Source: Oscillospiraceae bacterium
Lineage (GTDB): Bacteria > Bacillota_A > Clostridia > Oscillospirales > Oscillospiraceae
Assembly (NCBI GenBank): GCA_021771675.1
Contig: JAETOP010000035.1
Coordinates: 1 to 31,296, forward strand
DNA: 31,296 bases
Direction: 5' to 3'
In this document: positions 29,234 through 31,296 of the stretch, in pieces
Layout: each line of letters begins with the position of its first letter
Numbering within the stretch: the stretch's first letter is position 1
Made by a program: the position numbers and the translations under genes
Notes under the pieces: model-generated
Told to the model about the DNA's origin: nothing
What the model saw: the letters and a program-made list of their open reading frames with translations, nothing else
The model's database searches: none

Positions 29234-31141
29234 ATGAGCGTTTTGAAGAGATATACAAACATCAAGTGGACCCTCTTTTTGTATGATATAGTCATTTTAT
29301 TCCTGGTGGACATGCTGCTGCTGGTTTTCTCCGGCGAGGTGCTTTCGGAGCAGGAAGTCATTTACCATATGGCGGTGGGCTTTTGCAGTGTGTTTGCGGC
29401 CCGGTTTATTGGGAAAATCTACAGCCAGATCTGGCGCTACGGCGGCATCCAGTGCTACATGCGTCTGCTGGTGACGGATACCTGCGGCTTTTTAGCGGGA
29501 TATTTTGTGGAGCGATGCTTCGTTCCGTCGTACATCGTCTTTGCCCGGCTGGTGGCCATCGCCTGTACCAACCTGCTGGGCGCCCTGGCCATTCGGATGG
29601 TCTACCGCTATGCCTATAAGTGCGGCAGCAATGCCACCCGGTTTGGCCGCTTTCTGCTGCTCCTGCTGCGGCTCTTTGCGGGCAGAGAGGTGGTGGGGGA
29701 GCGGATCGAGCATTCCAGCCGCACCCGGATTGCCATCATCGGCGCAGGCCGGGTGGGCGTCAGTCTGGCGGAGGATTTGCTCAACAACCGGGCGGCGGCC
29801 TATATTCCCTGCTGCTTCGTGGACATCGACCGGGAGAAGGTGGGCCGGGAAATCCATGATATTCCCGTCCTCTCCGAGACCGGCGCCGCTCTGGCGATGA
29901 TGAAGGACATGGAGATTCAGGAAGTGGTGTTTGCCATGCCCAATATGGACGATGCCACCAGGAAGAATCTCTTTGAGACCTATACCTCGGCCGGCTTCCG
30001 GGTAAAGCTCTATGACTACCCCACCATGCAGACGGCGGGGAGCAAGCGCCATCTGCGGGAATTCGACATTGAGGACCTGCTGTTCCGCAAGCCCATCCAG
30101 GTGGTGGACAGCAAGACCTGCGACTATTACCGGGGCAAGGTGGTGCTGATTACCGGCGGCGGCGGCTCCATCGGCTCCGAGCTCTGCCGTCAGATTGCCA
30201 AAATGGGCCCGAAGCAGCTGATTATTCTGGATATTTACGAGAACTGCGCCTACGACATCCAGCAGGAGCTGAAAATTGTCCATCCGGATTTGGATTTGCA
30301 GGTGGAGATTGTCAGCATCACCAACCGGGTGGGGGTGGAGCGGGTGTTCCGCAAATACCGCCCGGAGATCGTCATCAACGCCGCCGCCCACAAGCATGTG
30401 CCTCTGATGGAGAACAACTGCATCGAGGCGGTGGAGAACAATGTGTTCGGCACGCTGAATGTGGTGAACTGCTGCGAGCAGTTCGGGGCAGAGCGGTTTA
30501 TGATGGTCAGCACCGACAAGGCGGTGAATCCCACCAATGTGATGGGCGCCACCAAGCGGCTGTGCGAGATGATTATGCAGGCCTACAGCATCGACGGCCG
30601 GGTGAAGTACAGCGCCACCCGCTTCGGCAATGTGCTGGGTTCCGCCGGCTCCGTGATCCCCCTGTTTAAGCGGCAGATTGCGGCGGGCGGCCCCATCACC
30701 CTGACGGACAGGCGGATTTCCCGGTACTTTATGACCATCCCCGAGGCCTCCCAGCTGGTGCTGGTCAGCGGCGCCATGGCCAAAAACGGAGAGCTTTTCG
30801 TCCTGGACATGGGCAAGCCGGTGCACATCCTGGATTTGGCGGAGAATATGATCCGTCTGTCCGGTGCCCAGGGCGTCAAAATCGTGGAAACCGGTCTGCG
30901 GCCCGGGGAGAAGCTGTACGAAGAACTGCTGGTGAAAACCGAGGAGCTGGACAAAACCGACAATGAGCTGATTTTCATTGAACGGGATGTGCCGGTGACC
31001 ATGGAGGAACTGGAGGGGAAGCTCTCCATCCTCCGCCAGGCCATTTCCACCGATGACGATGAGGTCGTCCGTGCCGCCATGAAGCAGGCGGTGCCCACCT
31101 TCAGATCTGCGGAGGAAGTAAGCGCCCAGGCGGTGATGTAA
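29234..31141 (+). CDS. Membrane nucleotide-sugar 4,6-dehydratase (CapD/WbpM/PglF type)
   Basis: A 635-aa polysaccharide biosynthesis protein. Four transmembrane helices fill residues 10-125. A first Rossmann domain (IAIIGAGRVGVSLAEDLL, from 166) is followed by the catalytic short-chain dehydrogenase domain with TGGGGSIGSELCRQI (from 307). The active-site region STDKAVNPTNVMGATKR (426-442) has Met instead of Tyr in the YxxxK position, as in FlaA1/PglF/WbpM enzymes. The usual product is a UDP-4-keto-6-deoxy sugar from UDP-GlcNAc for capsule or glycan. The exact start is uncertain: GTG 29228 (AAGG 14 bases upstream) or ATG 29234. The longer frame from 29171 is excluded by the promoter. Confidence 0.92.
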   Translation: MSVLKRYTNIKWTLFLYDIVILFLVDMLLLVFSGEVLSEQEVIYHMAVGFCSVFAARFIGKIYSQIWRYGGIQCYMRLLVTDTCGFLAGYFVERCFVPSYIVFARLVAIACTNLLGALAIRMVYRYAYKCGSNATRFGRFLLLLLRLFAGREVVGERIEHSSRTRIAIIGAGRVGVSLAEDLLNNRAAAYIPCCFVDIDREKVGREIHDIPVLSETGAALAMMKDMEIQEVVFAMPNMDDATRKNLFETYTSAGFRVKLYDYPTMQTAGSKRHLREFDIEDLLFRKPIQVVDSKTCDYYRGKVVLITGGGGSIGSELCRQIAKMGPKQLIILDIYENCAYDIQQELKIVHPDLDLQVEIVSITNRVGVERVFRKYRPEIVINAAAHKHVPLMENNCIEAVENNVFGTLNVVNCCEQFGAERFMMVSTDKAVNPTNVMGATKRLCEMIMQAYSIDGRVKYSATRFGNVLGSAGSVIPLFKRQIAAGGPITLTDRRISRYFMTIPEASQLVLVSGAMAKNGELFVLDMGKPVHILDLAENMIRLSGAQGVKIVETGLRPGEKLYEELLVKTEELDKTDNELIFIERDVPVTMEELEGKLSILRQAISTDDDEVVRAAMKQAVPTFRSAEEVSAQAVM

Positions 31142-31153
31142 GAAAGATTGAAA

Positions 31154-31266
31154 CGTCCTGAAGCTCCGGCTTCGGGACGCTTCAGGCCGTCGAAAATCCC
31201 CTCTGGGGCTTTCCGACGGAAGGATTGCAGTCTGCTTAGCGCACTCCTTGTGCGCCTGTGGCGCAC
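31154..31266. repeat. Three hairpins downstream of the dehydratase gene
   Basis: CGTCCTGAAGC/GCTTCGGGACG (31154-31179), a long stem with CCGTCG/CGACGG ends (31187-31219), and GTGCGCC/GGCGCAC (31250-31266). No T-run follows, so the first two may be weak terminators or repeat-derived. Nothing else is visible up to the window end. Confidence 0.55.
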
Positions 31267-31296
31267 AACTCGCACACACGCAGCCTGAGATGTATG

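Noticed and set aside
28837..29361. A minus-strand open frame of 174 codons through the tandem array
   Set aside because: The 99-base unit is a multiple of three, so an open frame persists by chance. It runs into the dehydratase gene and its repeated peptide resembles no protein.
29492..31279. A 595-codon minus-strand open frame opposite the dehydratase gene
   Set aside because: It is the antisense shadow of a well-conserved enzyme, with His/Gln/Gly-rich low-complexity translation and no family motif.

Overview
The window looks like a piece of a Gram-positive gut-type chromosome, most likely class Clostridia, order Oscillospirales. This is inferred from the GC-rich purine and ppdK genes, strong AGGAGG-type ribosome binding sites, sigma-A-like promoters (TTGACA-17-TATAAT), and a mobilizable element built like those common in gut Firmicutes. 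Nothing in the sequence fixes the species.

Positions 1-10655 appear to be the right part of an integrative and mobilizable element lying against the 3' end of guaA. Its backbone is an XRE regulator (9903-10433, +), divergent from a minus-strand operon of excisionase, tyrosine integrase, MobC-like protein, RepA-like ATPase, an 84-aa protein, a MobV relaxase and a 96-aa protein. That operon closes at a terminator (4210-4251). A MobV-type oriT lies just upstream of the relaxase gene. The cargo (93-4172, -) is a six-gene operon with its own promoter: small XRE regulator, C5-methyltransferase, NgoMIV-type endonuclease (predicted GCCGGC), Vsr repair endonuclease, a proteasome-like Ntn-hydrolase, and a DUF6414-like protein. 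The left end of the element is outside the window.

Positions 10656-15807 are a host purine operon (purC-purA-purB-guaA, -) with a clear promoter. It feeds the last steps to AMP and GMP. A PD-(D/E)XK-like hypothetical gene follows (15849-16613, -).

Positions 16756-21224 are an AT-richer defence island of four overlapping genes: AbiEi, an AbiEii toxin gene broken by an in-frame TAA, a nuclease-methyltransferase fusion, and a two-TRD specificity subunit. The last two resemble BcgI (type IIB). The island begins next to a small palindromic repeat and ends one base before the start codon of a GC-rich low-molecular-weight phosphatase gene.

Positions 21225-31296 are host sequence: the phosphatase with a DUF2284 gene, ppdK, a class-I glutamine amidotransferase (C26), an NSS-family sodium symporter, a DUF4180 gene, and a membrane nucleotide-sugar 4,6-dehydratase. 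The spaces between these last genes are filled with at least two dispersed repeat families, a 341-bp element with 40-base inverted arms, and a 99-bp tandem array beside the dehydratase promoter.
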